In this document: piece by piece, positions 43,180 to 54,602 of the stretch
How the letters are laid out: every line of letters begins with the position of its first letter
Position numbering within the stretch: the stretch's first letter is position 1
Assembly: GCA_009760855.2 (NCBI GenBank)
Contig: WPIO01000164.1
Location: 428,001 to 492,000 of the forward strand
DNA: 64,000 nucleotides
Direction: 5' to 3'
Source of the DNA: Cristatella mucedo
Taxonomy: Eukaryota > Bryozoa > Phylactolaemata > Cristatellidae
Made by a program: the position numbers and the translations under genes
Notes under the pieces: generated by a model
The model's input: only the letters and a program-made list of their open reading frames with translations
Told to the model about the DNA's origin: nothing
Database searches by the model: none

Positions 43180-44635
43180 GTACCACCCAGCCTGAGGAAA
43201 AGTATGACTTCAAGTGAAGAGGGCGTATCATATCCACTTCCAATGCAAGGCTAGTGACAAAGACCAGCCTTCAGCATCACCTATATGCTGGGCCACAGAC
43301 CAGTTCCAGGACTTAATTCTCTAGAACCTGAAGCTGAATATTCTCTTAATTTCATTACTGAGGACAAGGGAAGTTCAACCTGTACATCTAATGGAAGGTC
43401 ACCGTGCAGTCATCCCGATTTCCAGTAAGGTGCATCATCAACTGCACACAGAACAGCACGAGGAGAACTAAAAGACCTAATTGGTGATTTTGACTCATCC
43501 AAGAACAAAACAAAATTGCTAGGATCAAGACTCCAACAATGGAATCTTCTCGAAGATGTCACAATTCGATTCTATTGAGAGCGCTTTCAGTACTTGGAGC
43601 CTTTCTTCATAAAGGAAAGTAATCTTGTACTCTGTTCTAATATTGGGAGCCTTGACAAGACCTTACAAATCACTAATGGCCCACAGAAATGGAGAATATT
43701 TGTCTGCTCTTTAAAACTGAGTCATAGGCTGTGCTTTTGCACAATGATAGCATTATTTGATATATTCCAGTAGGTCATGCTGTCCACATGAAGACGACAT
43801 ACGGTAATACTTAAAGCAGCAACTTAATTACTATTGAGTGTAACAGATACAGCTCGTACCTCTGAGGCGATTTGAAGGCGGTTTCCCGTTTAATAAAACT
43901 GGAGCATTATATAGCAGACACGCAAATGATGCGAGGTTCTTATTCTAGTGGGATAGCCAAGCAATGGAATAACAGTTGCTGAAGGAATTGACACCAGAGA
44001 AAATGAATTGGTTGGAGAGACAAATATCCAGCACCCAGCACTGGTCGAGGCACGCAAAATTCCGCTATCACCTCTTAGCACATCAATTTAGGTTTAATGA
44101 AAACTTTGTGAAAGTCATGGATCAGCTTTCTCCAGCTTTCCAAAACCTGCATGAATAACTCCCAAATCTTAGGTCTAATCTAATCCCTAATCTAATCCTT
44201 CTCTAATCTAATCTTAATCTAATATAATCCCTAATCTAATCCCTAGACTCAGCTAATCAAAGATTATAGAGGAGTTTTTGGGTCCTGGGATTAGATAGCT
44301 CTTCAAAAATGATCAGTTCAATAACTTCCTGCAGGTCGATGCGAAATAAGTAAGGAATGCTTGGCGCCAAGTGTCTACAAACGCTCTTTTTTCAGAGGAA
44401 TGTGAGGGCATAAAACTTTAAGGAACCAGTGGAAGATTACCTCATGCACTATAATAAACTTGGCTGAACTATGTCACCGAAAATCCACTTCCCTACTTTC
44501 CATTTTGATTTCTTCGTAAGACAAATGTCACATGGTTAGGGATACACATAGCAAGGTTTTCGTTAAAATAGCACCACAATTGAAAGAAGATACCGGAAAA
44601 CTGTTCGCTGCGACGCTAGATGTCTAAAGTAATAT
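43180..44635 (+). pseudogene. Decayed transposon-associated gene of unknown name
   Basis: Plus-strand pieces in several frames read GSRLQQWNLLEDVTIRFY, YLEPFFIKESNLVLC, QKWRIFVCSLKLSHRLC, HAVHMKT, INLGLMKT, KVMDQLSPAFQNLHE, ALFSEECEG and HYNKLGxTMSPKIHFP. This order matches, from memory, a repetitive uncharacterised protein found in many invertebrate genomes (SRLQ.WNLL, W.LFIDSSK.SLK, LGLMKNFVKAL, H.lgcNMSlKiHFLHSHLDFFP). The copy has stops and frameshifts throughout. A TAATC-rich run at 44165-44245 interrupts it and a SINE begins exactly where it ends. I cannot name the transposon superfamily with certainty. Confidence 0.6.
44165..44245 (+). repeat. Imperfect CTAAT repeat
   Basis: Repeated TAATCTAATCC and CTAATCTAAT units over about 80 bases, inside the decayed transposon-associated gene. 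Confidence 0.85.
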
Positions 44636-44800
44636 ACTAGCTACTTTAACAGCCTCTTTTGTACAGCGACAGAAGAGCCTTACAGCTATCACGTCAGCTT
44701 GCAGCGGCGACAGTGTATTGTTCACTGCAATATTCATACCCATGACCTCGGGACCGATGTCGTGAAATGCAGCCGCCTTACCTAGTGTGCCATCACGGCT
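44636..44800 (-). mobile_element. tRNA-derived SINE, group 1
   Basis: CTAGCTACTTTAACAGCCTC, CGACAGAAGAGCCTTACAGC, ATGACCTCGGGACCGATGTC and TAGTGTGCCATCACGGCTAC. One change breaks the inverted repeat. Confidence 0.8.
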
Positions 44801-46502
44801 ACGGTTGGGCTATCCCCAGAGATCATTCTAAACAGCTGTAGAAGAGACAGGTAAAAAAATCTAAGATTAAATCTATGAATTCATTTTTACAGGTATTACA
44901 TTTTGAAATATTACTACTAGCATGCATTTTGTGATGTGAAGAATACTTTATTTCTGAATACAAAAGAGTTGAGCCAATTTTACAATTTTAATGTCATACT
45001 CGTATTGATTCCCAAACAATTGATAAGAAATGCCTTATTTCATTTAAATATACTTTATTTTTAATTTTCGACCAGTATATAATTTGTTCTACATAATTTA
45101 TTTGTATATTCCATAAGATAACTTATTTTCTATTCAAGCGCTTCACATACACCACTGGGTCCGAGCCCATGACCATGGCCGAACTTTGGCCGGGCGAGCA
45201 CCTTATACAGAAATAAAGTAGTGTTCTTTTTAAAGTAACGTTTTTAGCACCGTAGAGATTGTGTAACTTGCCTAAACTCGGCTGCTTGACGCACGAAACT
45301 TTGGCTGTTATCTGCGGCTGCTCTTATAGTGGACAAGCTAGTGTACAACTCAGCAATTGTACACTGTATGAAGTCTGCTCTCCCAGTTATGTGACTGTCA
45401 TAAACTATTGCGACGCTCTTTGAAGAGCCTTCTGTCTGGCATAATATAAGATGTACTGAAATGGCTATTCGTCAAATGCAGCTGCAGTACGGATGATGGC
45501 GGTTCGCTGCCTATTTCTCGGGGACTCTCTACGTTTACCTGGCTCCTCTTGGCTTCTCCATCTACCTCTGGGAGGCTCCTGACTATGCATTTTATAACGT
45601 CTGGGTGCCTCTTTCTATCATGCTTCTTTTTACTTTGAAACCTTCTTACTCCGATGCCGCGATCATGCTTTTTTTGTCAGCCAACTTGCCAGCAATGACG
45701 ACATTTAAATAGAAGCCTATAAACGTCGCATTTGCAAACACCCTGTGCTGTTTAAAAAGAATTGTCCTTGTTTTATTGACTTACTATTACTACGCCGTCA
45801 CTAAGAGTGTTCAAAGACGTTTCTGTTGCCACTTAAAGTGCCTAAAAATATATATAGTTATCTGCTGGTGCCATGAAAAATTCGCAGTTTTGCATTCTTA
45901 TTACTATCGTCATTAATATGATTATGTTTAACACTCATTTTAGGAGATTCCTGTCGAAAGTGTAAGGTTCCAAGAAGTGGTAAGTGCTTAATAAAAATGG
46001 ATTAATAGAATAAATTCTGCTTAGATTAAGATTATGCTAATTTATTACTCTATACAAATAATTTTAATGGAGCTATTCTAGCTTCAAAGTGAAATATTTA
46101 CAATAAACCATATGAATTTCCTTATTTAAAGCATCACATTCTGAAAAAGCGACACAGACATCATCAGATTGCTGTAAAGCATAACTTCGCAATATGGAAT
46201 ATTCTGGGACTTAGCATTGACGTTTTCGCCATATCTTGTGACTGAAAAGGGCAGTTCCCTTTTCTTTCAGTAATACAGGCATAATTTGTGGAAATCACAA
46301 ATATATAATTCTGTAAATATCCCATCCTAATTATATGAAACACCAACAGCTGCTATCATTATTTTATAAATACTAGTCAAACTTTTGCGTGGTGAACTAC
46401 TGGCTGGCTAACTGTCGCAGGGCTAAGACCCAGAGACAGAACTTAATAACAATAACGACTTAATGAAAAAATAAGAGAGGTATATCACAATTTTGCTCTT
46501 AC
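44801..46502. other. Intron; group 2 SINE and a possible plus-strand mini-exon inside
   Basis: Contains the SINE at 45096-45208. A 36-base plus-strand interval at 45944-45979 has good splice borders (see findings). A CT-rich, GC-richer part at 45480-45700 is not identified. Confidence 0.4.
45096..45208 (-). mobile_element. tRNA-derived SINE, group 2, partial
   Basis: Minus orientation reads AAGGTGCTCGCCCGGCC, then a B-box-like GGGCTCGGACCC and GAAGCGCTTGAATAGAAAAT. Resembles the copy at 20571-20729. Confidence 0.6.
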
Positions 46503-46817
46503 CTTTTATTTCAAATTCCATGGGTGCAGATAGCAACATATAGGACCTATAAAGACTATCTCCGGTTACTTTCACTTCACATTGAACCGTAGCTAAACCA
46601 CTGGCATCAGCATTCCAAGACAAGGAAATGGCGTTGCCTTCCAAAATTCTGCGGAGCGTTATGTTTCCGCTAAGGTACCAATTCGTAATGATAACGGTGA
46701 AGATTTGAAGAGCTGAACAGTCACATAAAGCATTGTAGAATTCATCATTTTCATTAGTAATATTCGAATAACTCAGTTGTGAATAATGCATCCTTGCTAT
46801 TCTAACCACCGGAACAG
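46503..46817 (-). CDS. Receptor exon: Ig-like domain 3
   Basis: Acceptor GCATTTATTATGCAG, donor GTAAGA, phase 1 at both ends, 105 codons without stop. It encodes VPVVRIARMHYSQLSYSNIT, LCDCSALQIFTVIITNWYLS, NAISLSWNADASGLATVQCE and APMEFEIK. The core NW.LSG some 15 residues after a cysteine pair, then DASGLA.VQCEV, is an Ig pattern (C....W.......D.G.Y.C with Y replaced by V). One exon equals one domain. The match is weak enough that another beta-sandwich is possible. Confidence 0.66.
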
Positions 46818-46854
46818 CTGCATAATAAATGCAAAAGACGTTAGTCGTTATTTA

Positions 46855-47190
46855 ATGTAATAATAGTAATATTAATGCATTTCATATAGAGTAATCGGAA
46901 AACTTACTCTTCCGAAACACTCTACATTTGCTGCAAAGGAAGCGTGATCGACTGAATAATGGTATCGCGCTCAATAAACAACAAAACTAACATATTTAGG
47001 GCTGACATCCACAGTGTAAGCAGGCAAGTATGATTAGCGCCAGCATGCGAAGTTTCAGCACGCGTATTCGAACGAAGAATGAATCACAGTGACCTGCTAA
47101 ATTCTGTGATTATTAGATGCTTTTGGGTTTTTTAATGTGATCAACTCGGGAGTCAGAAGTGAGTTGCTGATTTGGGAGCATACGAACTAT
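46855..47190 (-). mobile_element. Family T-like LINE 3' end
   Basis: AATAATAGTAATATTAATGC tail, TACTCTTCCGAAACACTCTA, then CATTTAGGGCTGACATCC-like and CAGCACGCGTATTCG. Diverged from the main copies. Confidence 0.58.
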
Positions 47191-47199
47191 AGACATTGT

Positions 47200-48035
47200 A
47201 CTGTAATTTAATGTATCTCTATCTGAAATTCCACAACGCCATAAAGACTATGTGGGTGTTAAGCAGAAGAGTTTTCTATGGCCCACTCACAGCCTACGAG
47301 GCTTTCGGTACGCACTCGGCAGCCAATTAACTTCATCTGACAATGCAAAGAGAAATTGGGAACCATAGCAGAGTCAGGAGAGCAGTTGAGCTAGTGATAG
47401 CATGGATGTAACAGCTAAGAACCAATGAAAAAGGTTAGCCATAGCCGGCAGCAGGAGGGAATTATGGAAGCTAGTTCAGCAGGCTAGGACCTGCAGTGTT
47501 AAAGCTTTGGTCGCCAACGGTCTTTAAGCGGAGAAACTGAACAGCTAATTTATGTTCCTCGCAGGACCTGAGAGCACGAAAAGGCTGAAACCGGTGCAGC
47601 AGTTCAGCTAGGTATGGAGGAGCCAAGCCGTGGCGGGCCTGGAGGGTCAGCATAAGAACTTTGCTCTGTATCTGTTGATCAACCTGCCGCCATCCTAGCT
47701 CTTTAATCAAATGAGACACGCGTTCAAACCTCTTGGGCTTGCAAACTAGCCTGGCAGCCTTATTCAAATCCAGCTGCAGTAGCCCAGTTGCTTTTTTGGT
47801 AGCCCAGCTACAGAAAATTACAATAATCAAGCCGAGACAGAACTAAGAAGCTAATTATATTTTGTTTAAACCACCTTGGAAGACAGCTCCTAATCTTAGA
47901 TGCTGATAGGTTGTGATGGCTATCTGTAGAAGCAGCCGTCTGAAAGATATTTTGAAATTTAGGCAGCTGCCGAAAACTACACCTAAATTTCAAGCACGTG
48001 GTAATGTTCAAACGACAGCACACAGTTACATCTCT
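47200..48035 (-). mobile_element. Family P LINE, 5'-truncated
   Basis: Reversed 3' UTR from TTTAATGTATCTCTATCTGA and CCTACGAGGCTTTCGGTACG; reversed ORF2 pieces DLNKAARLVCKPKRFERVSH, KELGWRQVDQQIQSKVLML and FLVLSRLDYCNFL. Confidence 0.76.
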
Positions 48036-48039
48036 TCTT

Positions 48040-48275
48040 TAATCCTTCCAAGCCCTTCAGCACGTCAAATTCTCTTAACTCTTTTACTGAATGTATTGAT
48101 GACATCCGCACATGAATGGCAGCAAACGCTTCTAAATTGAACGATAATAAGACCTCCTCACTAGTTTTGGGAAAACCAAGTGCGATTCAGAAATTCGACA
48201 AGCGAATTCTCAAAATTAACCAGCTCTGCCGGTATTTATTCTGCTGAATCTGCTCAAAATCCATGTTTAATGTTC
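48040..48275 (+). mobile_element. Family T LINE fragment, plus strand
   Basis: CACGTCAAATTCTCTTAACT, TTGATGACATCCGCACATGA, GCAGCAAACGCTTCTAAATT and GGGAAAACCAAGTGCGATTC match the post-YADD part of family T at 26070-26270. Confidence 0.6.
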
Positions 48276-48276
48276 T

Positions 48277-48394
48277 GACAGGTAGTCTGGAGCCAGAGAA
48301 TGAACGGACCTAAATGGGACAGACAAAACCTTGAAGTGGATTCCTCACTTGCCGGAGAACAATTGCCGCTCCCCGAGAAGTGATGTAAGGTCGC
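48277..48394 (-). mobile_element. Family T LINE fragment, minus strand
   Basis: AGTCTGGAGCCAGAGAATGA, CAAAACCTTGAAGTGGATTC, CTCCCCGAGAAGTGATGTAA match the reversed LHWLPVKQR.DFKVLSLTFRS section. It joins two plus-strand fragments. Confidence 0.55.
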
Positions 48395-48850
48395 CTTCGA
48401 CACCATTGATCGTGATGTTCTGCTTGAACGATTAAGTAAAACTGTCGGCGTGGCAGATGAGGCACGGCGTGGTTTAAATGGTATTTGTACGATTGTGTTC
48501 AACCTGTGTCGTGTGGGGGTCAGGTCTCATGCACGACGCCGATCACCTGTGGAGTCTCTCGACGGCCTGTCCTTGGTCCTTTGCAGTTGTCAATTTATAC
48601 TCAACCCCTGGGAAAAGTGATAAAGGCCATTGTAATAGGATATCACTTTTATGCTGCCGATACGCAGCTGTTTGTGTCATTCCAACCCTCAGAATTTGCT
48701 GCAGCATCTAATAAAACTGAATGCTTGACTTGCCGACATTCAATCCTGGATGTCGGAAAACATCTTGAAACTAAATGACGATTAAACCGAACTGCTGCTC
48801 ATAGGACATGCTGAGCACATGACTGGATTAATAGGCTTTGCTATTGTAAT
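48395..48850 (+). mobile_element. Family P LINE reverse transcriptase fragment
   Basis: TCGACACCATTGATCGTGAT, GTGTGGGGGTCAGGTCTCAT, YHFYAADTQLFVSFQPS (decayed YADD box, alanine for first aspartate) and TKLLLIGHA-like codons. Runs into a long CT/CTAT repeat. Confidence 0.7.
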
Positions 48851-48887
48851 ACTCTCTCCCTCTCTCTCTCTCTCTCTCTTTATCTAT

Positions 48888-48935
<48 letters not shown>

Positions 48936-48958
48936 TTATCTATCTATCTATCACTCTA

Positions 48959-49021
<63 letters not shown>

Positions 49022-49031
49022 CTCTCTCCCT
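48851..49031 (+). repeat. Compound (CT)n (CTAT)n (CT)n microsatellite
   Basis: CT units, then about 17 CTAT units from 48886, then a long CT run to about 49020. The SLSLIYLSIYLS-like ORF across it is an artefact. Confidence 0.95.
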
Positions 49032-49169
49032 ATTTCTTTCTCCCCATTGGCCTACTATTGAATTACATTCAGCGATACTCTTATCTGAGAAGCAAGTATG
49101 CATAAATTCAACTTTGTCTGTTTCTTAATAAACTCACCACGAATAAGTGGAGGATTCAGGATTGTTTAT

Positions 49170-49840
49170 TCAAAGCTCACTGCTTCTGTCTACCAAAGAA
49201 TATTTTAATTCCCTTATATTGAGCTACCAAAATAAGCCACTAAGCCAATGCACTTGTCTATGATAATATGACAGTAAGGCTAGCATGCAAAACTCGGAGA
49301 TATAATCTCGCTTCTCCTTTGCTAAATGAGTAGTATGGCTGCCGGTTGATAAACGAATGTTCAAAAATGTTCTTATGCTGACCCCTATAGCTATGGCTTG
49401 GCTCCTCAATACCCAACTGAAGTGATGCATCAGTTTCTGTCTCTTCGTGCCCTTAGGTCCCTATGGAAAATAAACTAGGCGTTCCATTTCTCTACTGATA
49501 GGCACCTGGCGACATAAGCTTTCGCTTTGCAGTCCTCGAATGCGGGACTCACTTCTACGATTCATATTACAATATTTAACAGCCACGTTCCTCCTGCTGA
49601 CTTTGACACATTCTTTCCAGCCGTCCCGAGCTGCTGCTTTCACGTTACTCACTACCTCAGCTGCTCTCCTGACTCTGCTCTGCTTCCCACTTTCTCTTTG
49701 TTGTGTGAGATCAGGCCTGCTGGTTACCGAATGCTTACGGCAAGCTGCTTCGGCTATGTGTGAGTTAGGCAAAACTCTTGTGCGTAACACCTACATAATC
49801 TTTTCGGCTATGTGAATTTACAGGCGGAGATACCTTATAT
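49170..49840 (+). mobile_element. Family P LINE 3' part, plus strand
   Basis: TACCAAAATAAGCCACTAAG, GGCTTGGCTCCTCAATACCC, TCAGTTTCTGTCTCTTCGTG, GCGGGACTCACTTCTACGAT, then the 3' UTR with GCTGCTGCTTTCACGTTACT and TTTACAGGCGGAGATACCTT. It may be the continuation of the copy broken by the microsatellite at 48851-49031. Confidence 0.68.
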
Positions 49841-51095
49841 TGCGTTCAATAACATTCGCTCGAATAACCGCGTCTTAAGATATATATGAATCTCTTCAAA
49901 TGCTTCTCTGAAAAGACCCTCGATGGTGTCTTATAGAAGCAGCTAGGTTGCCAGATCGAAGCTAACATATTAAGAGGTGAAACCACATCAACCCCTGGAA
50001 CGAAGCCGAATCATCAAGTATTCTTAGAAGTAGGTCACCTTACTGGCACGGTATAAGCAGAAGCCGCTGCTGCAGTCTAGCTATTCTCGCGTAAAGACCA
50101 CCTGTCTGTCTTTGGACACCTCAATATCCCTTGCCTGGTTAGGTTGGTCTCACAGTGACAACTTGCATGTTAATATCCCTGTCTATCCAAAATCGACTTG
50201 TAAAATATACAGGATTTACTACTAGCGGTTACAATTATGGGCTAAAGATTCTTCTTGATATTGGAATAGCTGAGTAATTTATATTTTTGAGTAGTGTGTC
50301 CTTAATTGATGACACCGATACTCAAGTTATTGCTGCTTGGGCTTGATGGTTTACGATGGAGTTCAGCTTTTATAACCCGCTCAACCAGTGCTCACGTTAC
50401 AAGCAGCAACAAAACGCCTGCTTCATGAGGCTCGCGAACTATGAGCGACCACGCATGAATTATATTGTCTCGTTATTGTAATTTTTAAGTGCATTCCCAG
50501 AGGTTCTACTTCTGCAGGAACTTACTAAATAGGTATCTCCTACAGGTATGAGTCACCTTCGCCTTCGATTCCTGTAGGTGCCAAAATACTTCAACGGGGC
50601 TAATGCTACTTCTGATAACTGATTAGCTGGAAAGAAATTCAAACCAGCATTCCTGTTTTAGAGATTTGCGATGATATTACGGAAGAAGATTTCATCATGC
50701 TTCATGTGCAGCTAATGAAAATTTCTTAGAGATTAAGTTCTCTTCGGGTGCTTTAAAAAAATTCTATCATTATGATTGCGTAATTAAAAAACGTGTACCT
50801 CATCAGGGTATAGTTTTGTAAAAATTTCGTAGGCAAAGTGTGAGAATGTGAGTGTTATGCCTTCATCTCTATTATTTCTGCGTGCAGCTTCAGACAGTTT
50901 TCACAGAGGTTTTGGGCTTGCTCAGTTGGTTTCTTCAAGATCCTGCTTCGTTGCTTCTCATTTCATAATGTAACTAAATTAAATTCAGCCTTTATTACTA
51001 TTGTATTTGAGCCTGCTAAATACTCTACGAGCACCTAAAGTCCATCATACCGTGAGTGTGCTATAGGAAATACTGTTTAGTAACACTTTTTTAGT
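49841..51095. other. Intron, one detached LINE tail, otherwise nothing recognised
   Basis: TTTCTTAGAGATTAAGTTCT at about 50727-50746 is part of the shared LINE/SINE 3' block. No exon recognised. Confidence 0.45.
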
Positions 51096-51097
51096 TA

Positions 51098-51745
51098 TGT
51101 AATGTAATGTAATGTAATGTATCTCCTTCAGTAACTCCACAAAGTCATAAAGACCATGTGGGTGTTACGCAGGAGAGTTTTGTATAGCGCACTCACACCC
51201 TAAGCGGCTTTCGGTACGCATTCGGTAGCCAACAGACTTCGTCTCACGCAACAAAGAGAAAGTGGGAAGCATAGCAGATTCAGGAGAGCAGTTGAGGTAG
51301 TGAGCAGCATGGAATTAGCAGCGGAGGACCCCCGCTGAAAATGATGAGCCATTGCCGGCAGTTGGAGAGTAGCTGTCATTGCGTAAGAATTGTGGAAGCG
51401 AGTTCCACAGTCTAGGACCTGCAGAGGCTAAAGCTTCTGTCGCCAACTGTCTTTAAGCGGAGGAATGGGACAGCGAATTTATTGTCCACACAGGACCTGA
51501 GGGCGCGAACAGGCTGAAACTGATGCAGCACTTCAGCTAGGTACGAAGGAGCCAAGCCGTGGCGGGCCTTGTGGGTCAGCGTAAGAACTTTGCTCTGTAT
51601 CCTTTGCTCAACCGGCAACCATCTTAGCTCTTTCAGCAGAGGTGACACGTGCTCAAACCACTGGGACTTGAAGACCAGCCTTGCAGCCATATTCATAGTC
51701 TGCTGTAATGGCATAATAGCTTTATTTGGTAGCCCACCCAAAAGT
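51098..51745 (-). mobile_element. Family P LINE, 5'-truncated, well preserved
   Basis: Short AATGT tail (51098-51120), reversed 3' UTR, and an open reverse frame (51412-51741) reading LPNKAIMPLQQTMNMAARLV, SPLLKELRWLPVEQRIQSKV, LTLTHKARHGLAPSYLAEVL. Very similar to the copy at 22975-24278, hence probably among the younger insertions. Confidence 0.84.
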
Positions 51746-51748
51746 TAT

Positions 51749-51925
51749 AATAATAATAATAATAATAATGCACTTGATAATGCACCCTCAGAGAACTCAA
51801 TTTCTTTCTAGGTGCTTTACATTGGCTGCAAAGGGAAAAATGCAATTGAATGGTGAGTAATATCATGCTTGATAAACAAACAAAATGAATAACATGGTGA
51901 GGGTGGCATGCACGGTATTTTGGGT
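51749..51925 (-). mobile_element. Family T LINE 3' end
   Basis: (AAT)n tail, GCACTTGATAATGCACCCTC, TTTCTTTCTAGGTGCTTTAC and the first part of the reversed 3' UTR. It abuts the 5' end of the preceding family P copy. Confidence 0.75.
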
Positions 51926-53735
51926 GTTAGGCGTTCCCATTTCTGAGCAGCATTAGGTTTGCCCAAAGCCGTTGGTTTTTATCTTAATTTAATTCGAGAA
52001 AGTTCGCTTCAATCCAAGTGTGACTATCAAAAACCCATGCTAGAATAAAGTCAAGAGGGTTCGACGTGCCAAAAGGCAGATCGAGGGATCGAGGTGAAAA
52101 CTGGGGGATTCAGACAAAATTTGGAGGTGTGGATTGTGCTTGGCGCTCGCACAAGCAAGCAGAAGAGTATATGTTGTAAAAATAGAGCTTTAACGCTGCT
52201 GAAGCTAGTTATGGTGGGTGTATCACAACGAAATACATTTGTCTATGTTAAATTGAATTCCCTGTTAGTCGGTTCAAAGATTAATCACACGGAAATTGAT
52301 TGACGAGCGACGTTGGTCGTATGGGACGGCCAAGCTTTGTATACATTTCTTATGCGCGATTATGCTCTTATCCGATGCTTTCACTGATTGTATTACCTGC
52401 CGCTTCATGGTAAAACTCCTAAGCCAATAGCTCTTTACGTTCCATAACTAGAGTACCTATGTAATTCCTCATCTGCCTTCATGGACGAGTCATGAGTAAT
52501 TTTTCAAGCGAAGACTGTTTCGGACTAAGTTTGGTTTTTCGACTTATGTACGTTCAGACTTTACTTTGGACTAACTTCCTGTCACGGTTGGTATTGATGC
52601 ATACACTAAAAATGAAATCAATAAGCTAGTGGTAATCAGGTCAGTCATAAGAAACTAGAGGGATATTTAAATTTACTTGCATGCACTTTAGTTATTTAGA
52701 TCACTTACATTTTGACACACGATTTTTGACACCTCCCATGGGATGTTTTCTGTGACCACAGCCGAGTTAGCCTAACTGCCTGACAGCTAGCAGACCTTTT
52801 TCCAGTGCGGATCTATCAGACCTCGTTTCAATTTGTGCTCTTTAAATCGCGGCTTCTCCGCACTGCATGACTGTAATAACAACTCGTTTATCCCCACTGA
52901 CCGGGTGATTGCGGAATTTCCTAAATTGCATAAAATAATTTGTTTCTTTGTGGCTCATGGACGTCGCCAGCCCCATAGCCAACGTCATACTCTCGATCCT
53001 ATTCTGTCTCAACTGATATGCATTCCATGCCAATCGTTTTCATTATGTGTGCGTCTGACAGCACCTATCTTCTTTATCTGCGGATTGAGTCGAAACTGTT
53101 ACAAAAACTACATGAGGATTCGTAAACGTTAATATCTTCAATTGTAATGAAGACCATAAAAATTACTTATCTCGAAACAGTGGTCAATTTTTCATCAAAT
53201 ATGCTCTCACTTTTGAAATGCCCCAGCACGAAATTAGTCTTCATTCGGGTGATTCTCTCTGATGAAGCTTGGTACCATGTCCTAGCCCAGAAAGCCACGG
53301 CTTCCTGCAGATCTACAGGGTGTAATTAGCTAGGCAGGCTAGGCCACATTTGTACAAGTACGAAAACTTTCAAATTACGATGAACTCATGCGTTTTGGTT
53401 GCTTAGGAGGGCTAATATAGACTATGCTATATTGTAATATTTACTGTTAATCGCAGCTATGCCAATTTTAGCAGCTGGACATCCTAATGGTTTCGGTTAG
53501 GCAAAATACGAAGCTACTTATGTCGGCCATTGGTTAGCTACGTAGAGGCTGCCGGACGATCGCCTTACCAGGTGATGTGCTTGATGACATATTCGATATT
53601 TTTAAGGGAAGACAAATTGGGGCCCAAGTATTGGGCCCCAACTAATCTTTCGCTCTGGTAAAGAATGAAATGCGTTCGGACGTGAGTCAGATGACGATCT
53701 GAAAGCAATTGCTGAGTGGTGGTGTGAATGGTACT
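51926..53735. other. Intron, no repeat or exon recognised
   Basis: Several small ORFs (52094-52303, 52833-53132, 53147-53329) have no recognisable domain and no splice or start context that stands out. Confidence 0.45.
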
Positions 53736-53736
53736 T

Positions 53737-54005
53737 TGGGTAGATTGTAATGAGGCGCAATGAACTCCTAGTTAAGGCAGTTACTTTTCGAGGTCGCGAG
53801 TTTGAATCCTGTGTTGGGCGATCCCCTATTGCTGCTGCAAGCGGTGACGATAGCCCTTAAGTGGGTTCGAATCCTGTGGTGGGCGATCCAATAGTCGCCA
53901 CTGCAAGCGGTGGTGATAGCCGTAAAGGCTCTTCTGTCGCTTTACAAAAAGAGACTGTTAAATCAGCTAGAATCTGTTTAAGGTTCTTCTGCCGCTATAC
54001 AAAAT
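53737..54005 (+). mobile_element. tRNA-derived SINE, group 1, with internal duplication
   Basis: Head TGAACTCCTAGTTAAGGCAG, B box GTTTGAATCCTGTGTTGGGC, body AGCGGTGACGATAGCCCTTA, then a second B box GGGTTCGAATCCTGTGGTGG, body CAAGCGGTGGTGATAGCCGT and end AAAGAGACTGTTAAATCAGC. A further piece of the body end (AGGTTCTTCTGCCGCTATAC) follows at 53981. It is the only plus-strand copy. Confidence 0.78.
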
Positions 54006-54272
54006 GGGGTATTTAGTCAGCGGGCATTTAATTTCATTCGAGTTTCACATGTTTCGTTGTTCTTCAAAGCGGAAGCCTGCGTGTTGTTTACCGGTCAACT
54101 TGTAAAATACTATCTGAAACGTATGGCCCAAAATCCATCTATTGGGTACACTTGAGCCAATAATTCTGTAAGCAAACTTTTGTTCTAGTTGTGGCAGCAA
54201 TTGAGGAATTTGGAATACTTTCGACCAACACTTTTCTGTAAGCCTTTGACATCATCTTCGTTCCATACTTAC

Positions 54273-54602
54273 CCAAGTTAAAAGTGGGTTGAGTCATTAT
54301 TGTTTCTGATTTAATCATCGTTAGCTCGGATGGTCCGAATTTTAATGCACAGAATATTGATATTTCTTTAAATGGTACTTCGATAGACAGTTGGCTAGTT
54401 TGAATTGTGCTGTGATTACTCTCGCAGCCTGGTGCTACGCTGTGAGAGGACACATTCGTAACGAAGTCGGCGTTGTCAACAAACCAGTGGACACTCCAGT
54501 TATTTGTCTTTTCACCGAGAGATCTAACGAGGCAGCAAAATGTACGAGTGTTCCCTTGATGCTCAGGCGTAGTCAGCTGAGTGAGCGTCACTGTATCTAC
54601 AT
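54273..54602 (-). CDS. Receptor exon: Ig-like domain 2
   Basis: Acceptor AGCGTTTGCGTTGCAG, donor GTAAGT, phase 1 at both ends, 110 codons. It encodes VDTVTLTQLTTPEHQGNTRT, FCCLVRSLGEKTNNWSVHWF, VDNADFVTNVSSHSVAPGCE, TSQLSIEVPFKEISIFCALK. The pattern FCCLV.....WSVHWF....LSI......ISIFCAL is Ig-like (cysteine, tryptophan about 15 later, second cysteine in I.CAL). Several N-glycosylation sites (NWS, NVS, NHS). Confidence 0.7.

Noticed and set aside
48819-49061. Plus-strand ORF rich in serine, leucine, isoleucine and tyrosine
   Set aside because: It is a translation of the CT/CTAT microsatellite.
49461-49815. Overlapping ORFs of about 80-110 codons on both strands
   Set aside because: They fall in the 3' UTR of a family P LINE copy, outside ORF2.
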